DNA of 64,000 bases, taken from Lachnospira multipara LB2003. GTDB taxonomy: Bacteria; Bacillota; Clostridia; Lachnospirales; Lachnospiraceae. The stretch covers positions 248,001 to 312,000 of the forward strand of contig NZ_JNKW01000001.1 in the NCBI RefSeq assembly GCF_000702205.1. The letters are read 5' to 3'. The position numbers and the translations under genes were made by a program. This document shows positions 42,965 to 52,476 of the stretch, one piece after another. The first letter of the stretch is position 1. Every line of letters starts with the position of its first letter. Under the pieces are notes generated by a model. It was not told the origin of the DNA. It worked only from the letters and a program-made list of their open reading frames with translations, and searched no databases.

Positions 42965-43666
42965 ATGAGTTTTATAGAGTTTAACAATGTAAAAAAAATC
43001 TATAAAATGGGCAATGTTAAAATTAAAGCCCTAAACGGAACTTCATTTTCAATAGACGAAGGTGAATTTGTAATTGTTGCAGGACCATCAGGGGCTGGAA
43101 AAAGTACAATTCTTAACTTACTTGGTGGTATGGATAGTCAAACAACAGGAACAATTATTGTAGATGATAAAAGAGTGGATCAATTTAATAATAGACAGCT
43201 CACAACATATAGACGTAACGATATAGGTTTTGTATTTCAGTTTTATAACCTGGTACAAAATCTAACAGTTAGGGAAAATGTTGAACTTGCAACACAAATT
43301 GTTAAGGATCCTCTAGATATTGATGAAACAATTAAAGCTGTAGGGCTTGAAGATAGAATCTCTAATTTTCCATCTCAGATTTCTGGTGGAGAACAGCAAA
43401 GAGTTGCCATAGCTAGAGCCTTAGCTAAAAATCCAAAGATTTTATTATGCGATGAACCAACAGGTGCACTTGACTATAACACCGGAAAGCAGATTTTAAA
43501 GCTTCTTTATGATACTTGTAAGCAAAGAAAGGTTACAGTTATTGTAATCACACATAACCTAGCAATTACAAGCATGGGAGATAAGGTCATTAAGGTAAAA
43601 AACGGTACTGTAGAATCCGTAACCATTAATGAAAATCCTGTTCCTATTGAAGAAATTGAATGGTAG
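42965..43666 (+). CDS. ABC transporter ATP-binding protein (MacB/LolD type)
   Basis: A 233-residue ATPase with Walker [10 protein letters not shown] (about residues 38-46), the Q-loop in [14 protein letters not shown], signature [15 protein letters not shown] and Walker [13 protein letters not shown]. The sequence around [14 protein letters not shown] is of the MacB/LolD/FtsE group, which power mechanotransmission permeases rather than channels. The companion permease starts ten bases downstream. GGAG precedes the ATG. It would supply energy for release of a lipid, peptide or antibiotic. Confidence 0.93.
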   Translation: MSFIEFNNVKKIYKMGNVKIKALNGTSFSIDEGEFVIVAGPSGAGKSTILNLLGGMDSQTTGTIIVDDKRVDQFNNRQLTTYRRNDIGFVFQFYNLVQNLTVRENVELATQIVKDPLDIDETIKAVGLEDRISNFPSQISGGEQQRVAIARALAKNPKILLCDEPTGALDYNTGKQILKLLYDTCKQRKVTVIVITHNLAITSMGDKVIKVKNGTVESVTINENPVPIEEIEW

Positions 43667-43675
43667 GAGGAGCTT

Positions 43676-46360
43676 ATGGGATTGATATTAATAAAGGACC
43701 TTTTAAGAGAAATCAGAAAAAGTTTTAGTCGCTTTTTTGCAATTTTTGCCATATGCCTAATTGGAGTTGCATTCTTTGCAGGTGTATCAGCATCCTCAGG
43801 AGATATGAAGGAATCAGCTAATACATACTATAAAAACACTAATTTATATGATTTAAGAATTGTATCATCCATTGGCTTTGATGATGTGGATGTTGAAAGA
43901 ATCGGACAAATAGATGGCGTTAAAGATACCTTTGCCACAGTAAATTTAGATGCCTTAACTTATGTAACAGACTTAGAATCTGTTGTTAGGGTTTCTGAAT
44001 TACCAAAGGAAGATGGCATTAATAAATTAACTCTAATAAAGGGACGTATGCCAGAAAATCCTGATGAATGTGTAATAAGAGTTGAAATGTCACAGCAAAT
44101 GCCAGAACTAAATTCAGAAATTACAATAAAAGCTAGTGAAGGGGATATTACAGAGGATTTAGTAAATCAAACCTTTAAGGTAGTAGGTTATGTATATACA
44201 CCTCTTTATATTTCTTATTATCTAGATCAAACTAACATAGGCAACGGTAACGTAGCTTATCAGATTTTTACTGATGGATCTAACTTTAAAAGCGAATATT
44301 ATACTGATGTGTATGTAACTTTAAATGATTCTAAAAAATATAATACATACGATAAGGATTATTTTGACTATGTGGATTCCTTTAAAGATGAGATATTAAG
44401 TGTTGGTGAGGCTAGATTTGGTGAGAGAATCGAGAGCTTAATAGGAGAAGTTGAACAAAAAAGACAAGAAAGATTATCAACTGTTAATGATGAGATTAGG
44501 CTTCAAGTTGTTTCTAATTTAACAGACATATATCAGTCTTATTATCCTGATACAGATGTTTCTTCAATGATTGCACCATACATTGAGCAAAACTATCAAA
44601 ACGCACTTCAAAGCTTTGATTATTCTCTAGTAAATGAGCCTTTTGATAAGGCAATAGAAGATATATATGATAGGGCTCAAAACTTTACCTGGAAGAGTTT
44701 AACAAGAAATGAGTTATATTCCTTTGTAGATTATAAGCAAAGTTCTAATAGAATGGGAGCTATTGCAACTGTATTTCCATTATTTTTTGTATTAGTTGCA
44801 GGCCTTGTAAGTCTAACAACCATTGCAAGATTAATTGATGAGCAAAGAGGTTTAATAGGAACATATAAAGCCCTAGGCTATTCAAAATCAGTTATTACGG
44901 CAAAATATGTATTATATGCCTTAATCGCATCAGTGCTTGGTGGAGTAATAGGCTGTGCCTTTGGCCTTAAATTTTTCCCATTTATAATTATTAATGCATG
45001 GAATATAATTTACCAAATACCAAAAATTGTATATGCAAGTCATGGATTACTTTCTGTAATATCCGTGCTTTCTCTTGCTCTTACAACAGTGGTTGTTACA
45101 GTTTATGTATGTATAAATGAGACAAGCGAAGTACCATCAGAACTTTTAAGACCTAAGTCTCCAGTAACAGGTAAGAAAATCTTACTTGAAAGAATAACTC
45201 CAATCTGGAACAGGCTTTCCTTTACAATGAAGGTAACTTTAAGAAATATCTTTTTATACAAAAAAAGACTGTTTATGACAATTCTTGGAATTGGAGGTTG
45301 CGGTGCTTTAATACTTGCTGGATTTGGCATAAAGGATAGTGTTCAAAGTATAATAGATAGACAGTTTAATGATATTCTTCACTATGATTTAGTAGTGACT
45401 TTAAATGAAGGCATAGAAGATGAGCAAAGAATAGAACTTGATAATGATATGTCCACAAATTTAGTTTACACAGACTACATTAAGGACTATAGTTATTCAG
45501 GCAATATTAAGGGCAGTAAAAAAAGTGAAAAATGTAATATTTCCGTTATAGGAGATGCTAAGGAATTTAATAATTACTATACATTTAGAGATAGAAAAAG
45601 CGGTAAAAAATACGACCTTAATGATTCGGGAGTAATCCTATCAGAAAAACTAGCCAAAGATCTAGATTTAGAGGTAGGCGATACCTTTATAATGCCAGAT
45701 GCCAATGGAGTAGCTATTAATGTAAAGGTATCAAATATATGCGAAACATATGTAGGTCATTATCTTTATATTTCATCTTCTTATTATGAAAAACTTACAG
45801 GTGAGCACCTAAATCCTAATACTTTACTTGTAAAGCTACCAGATTCAGGAGATGACACCGTTTCTGTTGTGGGAAATGACCTTTTAAAGAGAGATTACAT
45901 AAAGGGTCTATCCTTTGTAAAAACTAATAGGGAGCGATTTGAAAAAACTATACAGTCTATTGATTTAGTAACAGTTATTTTAATAATATCAGCAGCCCTA
46001 TTATCCTTTGTTGTTGTATTTAATCTAATTGATATTAATGTATCAGAAAGATTAAGAGAAATTGCTACCATAAAAGTATTAGGTTTTTATGATCACGAAG
46101 TTGCTATGTATGTTTACAGAGAAATAACCATTTTAACCCTAATTGGTGGTTTACTTGGATTAGGACTTGGCGTATTATTACATAGCTACATAATGACTAC
46201 TATTGAACTAGAGGATGTTATGTTTGGTACATATAGAAGCCTGTCATCCTTTATAGATGCTTATTTGATTACAATAGTCTTCTCTTTTGTAATAAGCTTA
46301 GTGATGTATCCTAGATTATCTAAGATAAAAATGGTAGAATCATTAAAGTCTATAGAATAA
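43676..46360 (+). CDS. ABC transporter permease, FtsX-like (MacB-type)
   Basis: An 894-residue permease with a first membrane helix (about 20-40), a long extracellular region and two FtsX-type helix clusters (about residues 360-480 and 760-890). There is an extracellular coiled-coil stretch (EVEQKRQERLSTVNDEIRL, near 255-275). Another extracellular domain lies between. LIDEQRGLIGTYKALGYSK and RLREIATIKVLGFYDHEVAMY are the coupling-helix blocks that touch the ATPase. Such large permeases are typical of clostridial transporters linked to antimicrobial peptide resistance or lipoprotein release. The substrate is unknown; a two-component system is not adjacent. Confidence 0.92.
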   Translation: MGLILIKDLLREIRKSFSRFFAIFAICLIGVAFFAGVSASSGDMKESANTYYKNTNLYDLRIVSSIGFDDVDVERIGQIDGVKDTFATVNLDALTYVTDLESVVRVSELPKEDGINKLTLIKGRMPENPDECVIRVEMSQQMPELNSEITIKASEGDITEDLVNQTFKVVGYVYTPLYISYYLDQTNIGNGNVAYQIFTDGSNFKSEYYTDVYVTLNDSKKYNTYDKDYFDYVDSFKDEILSVGEARFGERIESLIGEVEQKRQERLSTVNDEIRLQVVSNLTDIYQSYYPDTDVSSMIAPYIEQNYQNALQSFDYSLVNEPFDKAIEDIYDRAQNFTWKSLTRNELYSFVDYKQSSNRMGAIATVFPLFFVLVAGLVSLTTIARLIDEQRGLIGTYKALGYSKSVITAKYVLYALIASVLGGVIGCAFGLKFFPFIIINAWNIIYQIPKIVYASHGLLSVISVLSLALTTVVVTVYVCINETSEVPSELLRPKSPVTGKKILLERITPIWNRLSFTMKVTLRNIFLYKKRLFMTILGIGGCGALILAGFGIKDSVQSIIDRQFNDILHYDLVVTLNEGIEDEQRIELDNDMSTNLVYTDYIKDYSYSGNIKGSKKSEKCNISVIGDAKEFNNYYTFRDRKSGKKYDLNDSGVILSEKLAKDLDLEVGDTFIMPDANGVAINVKVSNICETYVGHYLYISSSYYEKLTGEHLNPNTLLVKLPDSGDDTVSVVGNDLLKRDYIKGLSFVKTNRERFEKTIQSIDLVTVILIISAALLSFVVVFNLIDINVSERLREIATIKVLGFYDHEVAMYVYREITILTLIGGLLGLGLGVLLHSYIMTTIELEDVMFGTYRSLSSFIDAYLITIVFSFVISLVMYPRLSKIKMVESLKSIE

Positions 46361-46416
46361 GTTTAAATTAATGGATGGTTTATTTTATATACAAAAAATC
46401 AAATTTTTTATAGCAA

Positions 46417-46445
46417 TTGCAAGCTTTTCTTTGTTATGTTATAAT
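46417..46445 (+). promoter_or_regulatory. Sigma-A promoter of the Asp23-nusB-recN run
   Basis: TTGCAA (46417-46422), a 17-base spacer and a perfect TATAAT (46440-46445), 43 bases before the first start. Confidence 0.75.
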
Positions 46446-46487
46446 GTTTGAAAAATAATAACTGCAATATCGATGGAGGTTAACGAA

Positions 46488-46874
46488 ATGACTAAAGAGT
46501 TTGAGGATAGAGGAGCTAATTACACAGTTTCAGAGAATAACAACATAGGTGAAGTTAAGATTTCTGACGAGGTAGTAGCAATTGTTGCAGGTCTTGCAGC
46601 AACAGAAGTAGAGGGAGTTGTAAGCCTTGGTGGTAACATCGTTAATGAATCAGTTGCCAAACTTGGTATTAAGAACCTTTCAAAGGGCGTTAAGGTTTAT
46701 GTAAATGAGCAGACAGTGTCTGTTAATTTAAATGTTAATATTAAATATGGTACATCAATTCCAGCTGTTTCTGAAAATATTCAGGACAAGGTTAAGACTG
46801 CTGTTGAAACTATGACTGGACTAGATGTAACAGAAGTTAATATCAAAATTTCAGGGATAAATATTGAGGGTTAA
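46488..46874 (+). CDS. Asp23/Gls24 family envelope stress protein
   Basis: A 128-residue protein with the DUF322 core: GEVKISDEVVAIVAGLAATEVEGVVSLG (about residues 16-43), VNLNVNIKYGTSIP and a C-terminal VTEVNIKISGINIEG. Such proteins lie at the cell envelope and respond to alkaline or envelope stress in staphylococci and enterococci. The ATG at 46488 is used since GGAGG lies just before it; the ATG at 46473 overlaps that site. It stands directly upstream of nusB, as in most Firmicutes (YqhY in Bacillus, linked to acetyl-CoA carboxylase control). Confidence 0.93.
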   Translation: MTKEFEDRGANYTVSENNNIGEVKISDEVVAIVAGLAATEVEGVVSLGGNIVNESVAKLGIKNLSKGVKVYVNEQTVSVNLNVNIKYGTSIPAVSENIQDKVKTAVETMTGLDVTEVNIKISGINIEG

Positions 46875-46905
46875 TCAATATTTAACTAGATGTTAGGAGT
46901 TATAT

Positions 46906-47340
46906 ATGTCTAAGATGAAGAGAGCAGAAATCAGAGAACACATTTTTAAGATTCTTTTTAGAGTTGAATTTCATGATTCTGTAGAATTTGAACAGCAAAT
47001 CGCATTATATATGCAGAATTTAAGAGAAGGTACTAAAGAAGAAAAGGGTATAGATGTAAGCGAGCAGGATTACAACTACATTCACGATAAGGCTGTAGCT
47101 ATTAAGAATAACATTGAAGATATTGATGCTAAGATAAATGAAATATCTAGTGGATGGCCAACTACACGTCTTGGTAAAGCTGAATTATCAATTATGAGAC
47201 TTGCAGTGTATGAAATAATTTATGATGAAGATATTCCAAGAAATGTAGCAATTAATGAAGCTGTTGAACTTGCTAAGAAATATGGTTCTGACAGTGCGCC
47301 ATCATTCATTAATGGTGTTCTTGCAAAACTTGATAACTAA
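46906..47340 (+). CDS. nusB: Transcription antitermination factor NusB
   Basis: A 144-residue all-helical RNA-binding protein that joins NusE (S10), NusA and NusG at boxA during rRNA transcription. REHIFKILFRVEFHD opens it, and the conserved C-terminal PRNVAINEAVELAKKYGSDSAPSFINGVL is complete (given as parts of one block, about residues 108-140). The spacing to the preceding gene is 31 bases and to xseA 17 bases, all co-directional. The ribosome site is TTAGGAG. Confidence 0.95.
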   Translation: MSKMKRAEIREHIFKILFRVEFHDSVEFEQQIALYMQNLREGTKEEKGIDVSEQDYNYIHDKAVAIKNNIEDIDAKINEISSGWPTTRLGKAELSIMRLAVYEIIYDEDIPRNVAINEAVELAKKYGSDSAPSFINGVLAKLDN

Positions 47341-47357
47341 TTTGGAGATAATATATT

Positions 47358-48563
47358 ATGACCGGAGTATATACTGTAACTCAGATCAATTCCTATATTA
47401 AGAACTTGTTTAGGCAAGATTTCGTTCTAAAGAATGTTAAGATTAGGGGTGAGATATGGAATTGCAAGTATCATACCTCTGGTCATATTTATTTTACACT
47501 TAAGGACGAAGATTCAGCCCTAAACGCAATAATGTTTAAAACTAATGCAAATAATCTTTCATTTCGTCTTGAAGACGGTTTAGCTGTGGAAGTAACTGGA
47601 CGAATTGATATTTATGAAAGAGATGGTAAATATCAGATTTATGCAGAAAGTATTGAAAAAACTGGAATTGGCGATTTAAATAAAAAATATCAAGAGCTTT
47701 TTAATATGTATGAGGAAATGGGATATTTTGATCAAGGATATAAGCGTCCTATTTCTAAATACGCTAAAAGAATTGGTATTGTAACAGCAAGCACAGGTGC
47801 TGCAATACGAGATATTATTACAGTTTCAAAAAGACGTAATAAATATGTTGATTTAATTCTTTTTCCAGCCCTTGTACAGGGAGACAAGGCAAAATATTCA
47901 ATAGTAGATGGAATTAATACACTAGATAAACTAGGCCTTGATTGTATTATTGTTGGTCGAGGCGGTGGTTCAATGGAGGATTTATGGGCTTTTAATGAGC
48001 CAGAAGTTGTGGAGGCAATTTTTAATGCCAATACACCAATAATTTCAGCTGTTGGACATGAGGTAGACTTTACCCTTGCTGACTGGGTAGCTGATTTAAG
48101 AGCTCCCACACCATCAGCTGCTGCAGAGCTTGCAGTATGTGATATAAGTGAAGTGATTAACAAAATCGACTCAATGAATAGGCGAATTAATCTAGCTTTT
48201 AATAATACCCTTAGAGCTTATAAAGATAATTTAGACAAGTTAAGCATTAGATTAAAAACTAATGATCCCGCTGCTAAATTAGATAAAAATCGGGAAGATT
48301 TAATAAAACTAGAAGATGAGCTTAATCTAATTATGAATAACAAACTTAAGGAATATACTAATAATCTAAAGGTTCTTGCCACTAAGCTTGAAGGTCAAAG
48401 TCCACTAAAAAAGCTAAGTAGCGGATATTCATATGTTGATAATAATGGATTAAATGTATCATCAATAGATGATGTAGAAATAAATGATACAATAAATATC
48501 TATGTAAAGGATGGTACAATTAGTGCCGTTGTTGGAGGTAAACATGGACGAGAATATAAATAA
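47358..48563 (+). CDS. xseA: Exodeoxyribonuclease VII large subunit
   Basis: A 401-residue nuclease subunit. The N-terminal OB-fold region reads GEIWNCKYHTSGHIYFTLKD and binds single-stranded DNA. The central nuclease domain has RIGIVTASTGAAIRDII, VGRGGGSMEDLWAFNE and AVGHEVDFTLADWVADLRAPTPSAA (as successive blocks, about residues 137-270). A C-terminal coiled coil follows. With XseB it degrades single-stranded DNA to oligonucleotides. xseB overlaps its end by 20 bases, so expression is coupled. Confidence 0.95.
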   Translation: MTGVYTVTQINSYIKNLFRQDFVLKNVKIRGEIWNCKYHTSGHIYFTLKDEDSALNAIMFKTNANNLSFRLEDGLAVEVTGRIDIYERDGKYQIYAESIEKTGIGDLNKKYQELFNMYEEMGYFDQGYKRPISKYAKRIGIVTASTGAAIRDIITVSKRRNKYVDLILFPALVQGDKAKYSIVDGINTLDKLGLDCIIVGRGGGSMEDLWAFNEPEVVEAIFNANTPIISAVGHEVDFTLADWVADLRAPTPSAAAELAVCDISEVINKIDSMNRRINLAFNNTLRAYKDNLDKLSIRLKTNDPAAKLDKNREDLIKLEDELNLIMNNKLKEYTNNLKVLATKLEGQSPLKKLSSGYSYVDNNGLNVSSIDDVEINDTINIYVKDGTISAVVGGKHGREYK

Positions 48564-48774
48564 CAATAACAATATTGATGATGCTTTTGCTAGATTAGAA
48601 GAGATAATAGAAAGTATGGAAAAAAGAGACACATCTTTAGAAGAATCTTTTAATCTATACAAAGAGGGCGTTCTTTTGGTTAAGGAATGTAATGATAAAT
48701 TAGATAAAGTTGAAAAAGAAATTAGTATTATAAATTCAAATGGAGAGATAATAGAAAGCGATGGAACATTTTAA
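48544..48774 (+). CDS. xseB: Exodeoxyribonuclease VII small subunit
   Basis: A 76-residue helical protein with the family core FARLEEIIESMEKRD and SLEESFNLYKEGVLLVKECN. The ATG at 48544 is preceded by GGAGGTAAAC, so the gene starts inside xseA by 20 bases. Its end overlaps the following ispA by 14 bases. The N-terminus carries an Asn-rich stretch, which is a species-level oddity. Confidence 0.92.
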   Translation: MDENINNNNNIDDAFARLEEIIESMEKRDTSLEESFNLYKEGVLLVKECNDKLDKVEKEISIINSNGEIIESDGTF

Positions 48775-49735
48775 AGAAGACTTAAATGCAGAAATAGATT
48801 TTGTAAATGATATATTACAAGAACGACTTCCAGAACTTGGCAAACTAAATGAAAGAGTTGTTGAGGCTATGAATTATAGTGTAAATGCTGGAGGTAAGAG
48901 AATAAGACCAATTATTATGCTAGAAAGTTTCAAGCTTTGTGGCGGTAATGATTTTACAGAAACTTATGACTTTTTAACTGCTCTAGAGTGCATACACACA
49001 TATTCTTTAGTGCATGATGACTTACCAGCAATGGATAATGATGATTTTAGACGTGGTAAGCCAACTACTCACAAAGCCTATGGTGAAGATATGGCCATTC
49101 TTTCTGGGGATGGCTTACTAAATTTAGCAGCTGAGCTTATTCTTAATAGAATTAATGAGGTAAGCACTAACGCAAACTCTACAATTAATAACCTTTTACA
49201 GGGAGAAATTACAGATTCTGTTAAGGAGCAAATCAGTGCCCTAACAAAGAGAGTAGCTAATAACACCAATGCTGGCGCAATTATTTTAAAAAAAGCTGGT
49301 ATAGATGGCATGGTTGGCGGACAATGCCTAGATGTATATTTAACTAACAAGGCTGTTAATGAAGATGAATTAAATTATATTTTTCTTAATAAGACTGCTG
49401 CCCTTATTGAATGCGCATTTATGGCAGGTGGTTATTTAGCAGGAGCAAGTAAAGAAACCATTGATAAGCTAGAAATGGCCGGAAGATACATTGGTCTAGC
49501 TTTCCAAATTCAAGATGATATTCTTGATATTACAAGTACTAAAGAAGAACTTGGAAAACCAATAGGTTCAGATGAGAAGAATAACAAGACAACATATGTT
49601 ACTCTTTACGGAATGGAAAAAGCCATAAAAGATGTTAGCGATTACACTAACAAAGGCATAAAAATCCTTGAAGAAATAGGAAATAATGACTTTTTAATTG
49701 AACTTGCCGTTGTATTAATTGGCAGAAAAAAGTAG
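48761..49735 (+). CDS. ispA: Polyprenyl (farnesyl/geranyl) diphosphate synthase
   Basis: A 324-residue isoprenyl synthase of the IspA type. AGGKRIRP, the first aspartate-rich motif DDLPAMDND (about residues 86-94), GDGLLNLAAELIL, and a second aspartate motif FQIQDDILDIT are present. It condenses isopentenyl diphosphate with allylic diphosphates to make C15 chains. It is about 25-30 residues longer than usual. The extra sequence lies between AAELIL and DGMVGGQCLD, with a predicted coiled region (STINNLLQGEITDSVKEQ). The gene overlaps xseB and precedes dxs, the usual isoprenoid order. Confidence 0.93.
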   Translation: MEHFKEDLNAEIDFVNDILQERLPELGKLNERVVEAMNYSVNAGGKRIRPIIMLESFKLCGGNDFTETYDFLTALECIHTYSLVHDDLPAMDNDDFRRGKPTTHKAYGEDMAILSGDGLLNLAAELILNRINEVSTNANSTINNLLQGEITDSVKEQISALTKRVANNTNAGAIILKKAGIDGMVGGQCLDVYLTNKAVNEDELNYIFLNKTAALIECAFMAGGYLAGASKETIDKLEMAGRYIGLAFQIQDDILDITSTKEELGKPIGSDEKNNKTTYVTLYGMEKAIKDVSDYTNKGIKILEEIGNNDFLIELAVVLIGRKK

Positions 49736-49781
49736 AATACTATAGATAATAAACTTTAAATGAAAGAGGACAAGATATATT

Positions 49782-51665
49782 ATGATCCTTGAGAAGATTA
49801 ATAAACCAGGTGATATCAAAAAATTATCACCGATTGAATATAATCAATTGGCTGAAGAAATTAGAGCCTTTCTTATTAACAACATTAGTAAGACAGGCGG
49901 TCATCTTGCGTCCAATTTAGGGGTAGTTGAGCTAACTATAGCCCTTCATGTTGCCCTTGATTTACCAAAGGATAAAATTATCTGGGATGTAGGACATCAA
50001 TCATATACACATAAGATCCTAACAGGAAGAAAAAACAGGTTTGACCAATTGCGTAAATTTGGTGGAATGAGTGGTTTCCCTAAGCGTAATGAAAGTGATT
50101 ATGACGCTTTTGATACAGGACATTCATCAACATCAATTTCTGCAGGACTAGGCTATGTGCAAGCAAGAGACTGCCAAGGTCAATCCTATAGCGTTGTTTC
50201 TGTAATAGGAGATGGAGCATTAACCGGTGGAATGGCCTATGAAGCCCTTAATAATGCCTCTTCCCTAAAGACTAATTTCATAATTTGTTTAAATGATAAT
50301 GCTATGTCTATATCTAAGAATATTGGTGGTGTTTCTTATATGCTAAGTGATATAAGATCATCTGATTCTTACATAGATTTTAAGGAGAATTTAGCTAATA
50401 ACCTATATAAGATTCCTGGTGGATCAAAGATGGTTAATGCCCTTAAAAAGACAAAGAATAACCTAAAGCAAATCATACTTCCAAATCAATTATTTGAAAG
50501 CATGGGAATTGCTTATTTAGGACCTGTTAATGGTCATGATACAGAAAAACTTATAAAGACTTTTAAGGTTGCCAAAAGAATAAACGGGGCTGTTATAGTA
50601 CATGTTGTAACACAAAAGGGTCGTGGTTATAAAATGGCAGAAAGAAACCCTAGCAAATATCACGGAATTGCACCTTTTGATATAAAGACAGGAAAGGTTT
50701 TAAAGACACCTACTAATCCTACATATTCAAGTCTTTTTTCAGAATATATCTGCAGTTTAGCTAAAAAAGACAACAAAATATGTGCCATTACAGCAGCTAT
50801 GCCAGATGGAACTGGGCTATCAAAGTTTTCAAAATGGTTCCCTGGTAGATTTTTTGATGTGGGAATTGCTGAAGAGCATGCCACAACCTTTGCTGCAGGC
50901 CTTGCTGCTGGTGGTATGAAACCAGTTTTTGCTGTATATTCATCATTTTTACAAAGAGCCTATGATCAGGTTTTACATGATGTTTGTATCCAGCAATTAC
51001 ATGTTGTTTTTGCAATTGATAGAGCAGGACTTGTAGGTGCTGATGGTGAAACTCACCAGGGAATTTTTGATTTGTCTTTCCTATCATCAATTCCTAATAT
51101 GGTGATTTTTGCGCCAAAGAATGGAGTTGAATTAGGTGATGCCCTTTACTTTGCCCTTGAAAAACACAATGGTCCTATTGCAATTCGTTATCCAAGAGGG
51201 GAGGCATGTGTTGACTTTGCTGAATTTAGAGAGCCTATTCTTCTCGGAAAATCAGAAGTTTTATATAAAGAAAAAGATATTGCTATTCTAGCAGTGGGCA
51301 GCATGGTTAAAATTGCTAATAATGTGCGTTTACGCCTTAAAAATAAGGGCTATAACGTAACTTTAGTTAATGCAAGATTTGTTAAACCTATTGATGAAAA
51401 ACTAATTTTAGAATTAAATAAGGATCACGATTTAGTAGTTACTCTTGAAGAAAATGTGGCAAGCGGCGGATTTGGTAGAGCTGTCTGTCAAATGATTAAT
51501 GATACTAGATTGGATTTAGCATGTCTTGAAATTGCACTTCCAGATGATTATATAGAGCATGGAAGCGTAGATATATTATTAAAAGAAGCAGGAATGGATG
51601 AAGATTCTGTAGAAGAAAGAATTGAATCAGTTTATAAGGAGATAAAATGGCAAAAGAAAGATTAG
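49782..51665 (+). CDS. dxs: 1-deoxy-D-xylulose-5-phosphate synthase
   Basis: A 627-residue thiamine diphosphate enzyme joining pyruvate and glyceraldehyde 3-phosphate in the MEP isoprenoid pathway. SKTGGHLASNLGVVELTIAL, DVGHQSYTHKILTGR and VSVIGDGALTGGMAYEALNNA (about residues 35-165) are cofactor-binding blocks. VGIAEEHATTFAAGLAAGGMKPV and DRAGLVGADGETHQG are in the second, transketolase-like domain, and the C-terminal domain closes the protein. The ribosome site is GAGG. Its last 19 bases overlap tlyA, showing coupled translation. Confidence 0.96.
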   Translation: MILEKINKPGDIKKLSPIEYNQLAEEIRAFLINNISKTGGHLASNLGVVELTIALHVALDLPKDKIIWDVGHQSYTHKILTGRKNRFDQLRKFGGMSGFPKRNESDYDAFDTGHSSTSISAGLGYVQARDCQGQSYSVVSVIGDGALTGGMAYEALNNASSLKTNFIICLNDNAMSISKNIGGVSYMLSDIRSSDSYIDFKENLANNLYKIPGGSKMVNALKKTKNNLKQIILPNQLFESMGIAYLGPVNGHDTEKLIKTFKVAKRINGAVIVHVVTQKGRGYKMAERNPSKYHGIAPFDIKTGKVLKTPTNPTYSSLFSEYICSLAKKDNKICAITAAMPDGTGLSKFSKWFPGRFFDVGIAEEHATTFAAGLAAGGMKPVFAVYSSFLQRAYDQVLHDVCIQQLHVVFAIDRAGLVGADGETHQGIFDLSFLSSIPNMVIFAPKNGVELGDALYFALEKHNGPIAIRYPRGEACVDFAEFREPILLGKSEVLYKEKDIAILAVGSMVKIANNVRLRLKNKGYNVTLVNARFVKPIDEKLILELNKDHDLVVTLEENVASGGFGRAVCQMINDTRLDLACLEIALPDDYIEHGSVDILLKEAGMDEDSVEERIESVYKEIKWQKKD

Positions 51666-52456
51666 ATGTTTTATTAGTAAAAAGAAATCTAGCTACATCA
51701 AGAGAAAAAGCTAAAAGTATTATTATGTCTGGAATTGTCTATGTAGATGGACAAAAGGAAGATAAGGCTGGAACTACATTTGCAGATACAGTAAATATCG
51801 AGGTTAGAGGCAATACATTAAAGTATGTTAGCCGTGGAGGTCTTAAATTAGAGAAGGCCATGGAAAATTTCGATGTTACACCAAATGGCAAGGTCTGTAT
51901 GGATATTGGTTCTTCAACAGGTGGTTTTACTGACTGTATGTTACAAAATGGCGCAGTTAAGGTTTATGCAGTTGATGTAGGACATGGTCAGCTTGACTGG
52001 AAATTACGTAATGATGAAAGAGTAGTTTGTATGGAAAAAACTAATATTCGTTATGTAACACCTGATGATATTGACGATAAAATAGAGCTTGCAAGTTGTG
52101 ATGTATCCTTTATTTCACTTACTAAGGTTTTAGGTCCTGCAAAGGCTCTACTTACACCAGATGGACAAATGGTCTGTCTTATTAAGCCTCAGTTTGAAGC
52201 TGGAAGAGAACAGGTTGGTAAGCATGGTGTAGTAAGAGATAAATCTGTTCATGAAAGTGTAATTAAGATGGTTGCTGAATTTGCTATATCTATTGGATTT
52301 GAATGTTTAGACCTTGATTTTTCACCAGTTAAGGGTCCAGAAGGAAATATTGAATACTTAATTCACCTTCAAAATCACTTAGAAGGTAGCTATGAATCAA
52401 TGCCTTTTGATATAGAAGAAGTAGTAAATAATGCCCACAATTCACTAGATAAATAG
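51647..52456 (+). CDS. tlyA: TlyA family RNA methyltransferase (putative 2'-O)
   Basis: A 269-residue protein with an N-terminal S4 RNA-binding domain (about residues 4-65, ERLDVLLVKRNLATSREKAK) and a FtsJ/RrmJ-like Rossmann methyltransferase. SRGGLKLEKAMENF is followed by CMDIGSSTGGFTDCMLQNGA, the SAM-binding loop, and CDVSFISLTKVLGPA. TlyA enzymes methylate ribose in 16S and 23S rRNA; in actinobacteria loss causes capreomycin resistance. The firmicute YqxC relatives are annotated similarly but the target is less certain. It lies between dxs and nadK, as in Bacillus. Confidence 0.9.
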   Translation: MAKERLDVLLVKRNLATSREKAKSIIMSGIVYVDGQKEDKAGTTFADTVNIEVRGNTLKYVSRGGLKLEKAMENFDVTPNGKVCMDIGSSTGGFTDCMLQNGAVKVYAVDVGHGQLDWKLRNDERVVCMEKTNIRYVTPDDIDDKIELASCDVSFISLTKVLGPAKALLTPDGQMVCLIKPQFEAGREQVGKHGVVRDKSVHESVIKMVAEFAISIGFECLDLDFSPVKGPEGNIEYLIHLQNHLEGSYESMPFDIEEVVNNAHNSLDK

Positions 52457-52476
52457 CTTAAAGGGAGATTTTTATA

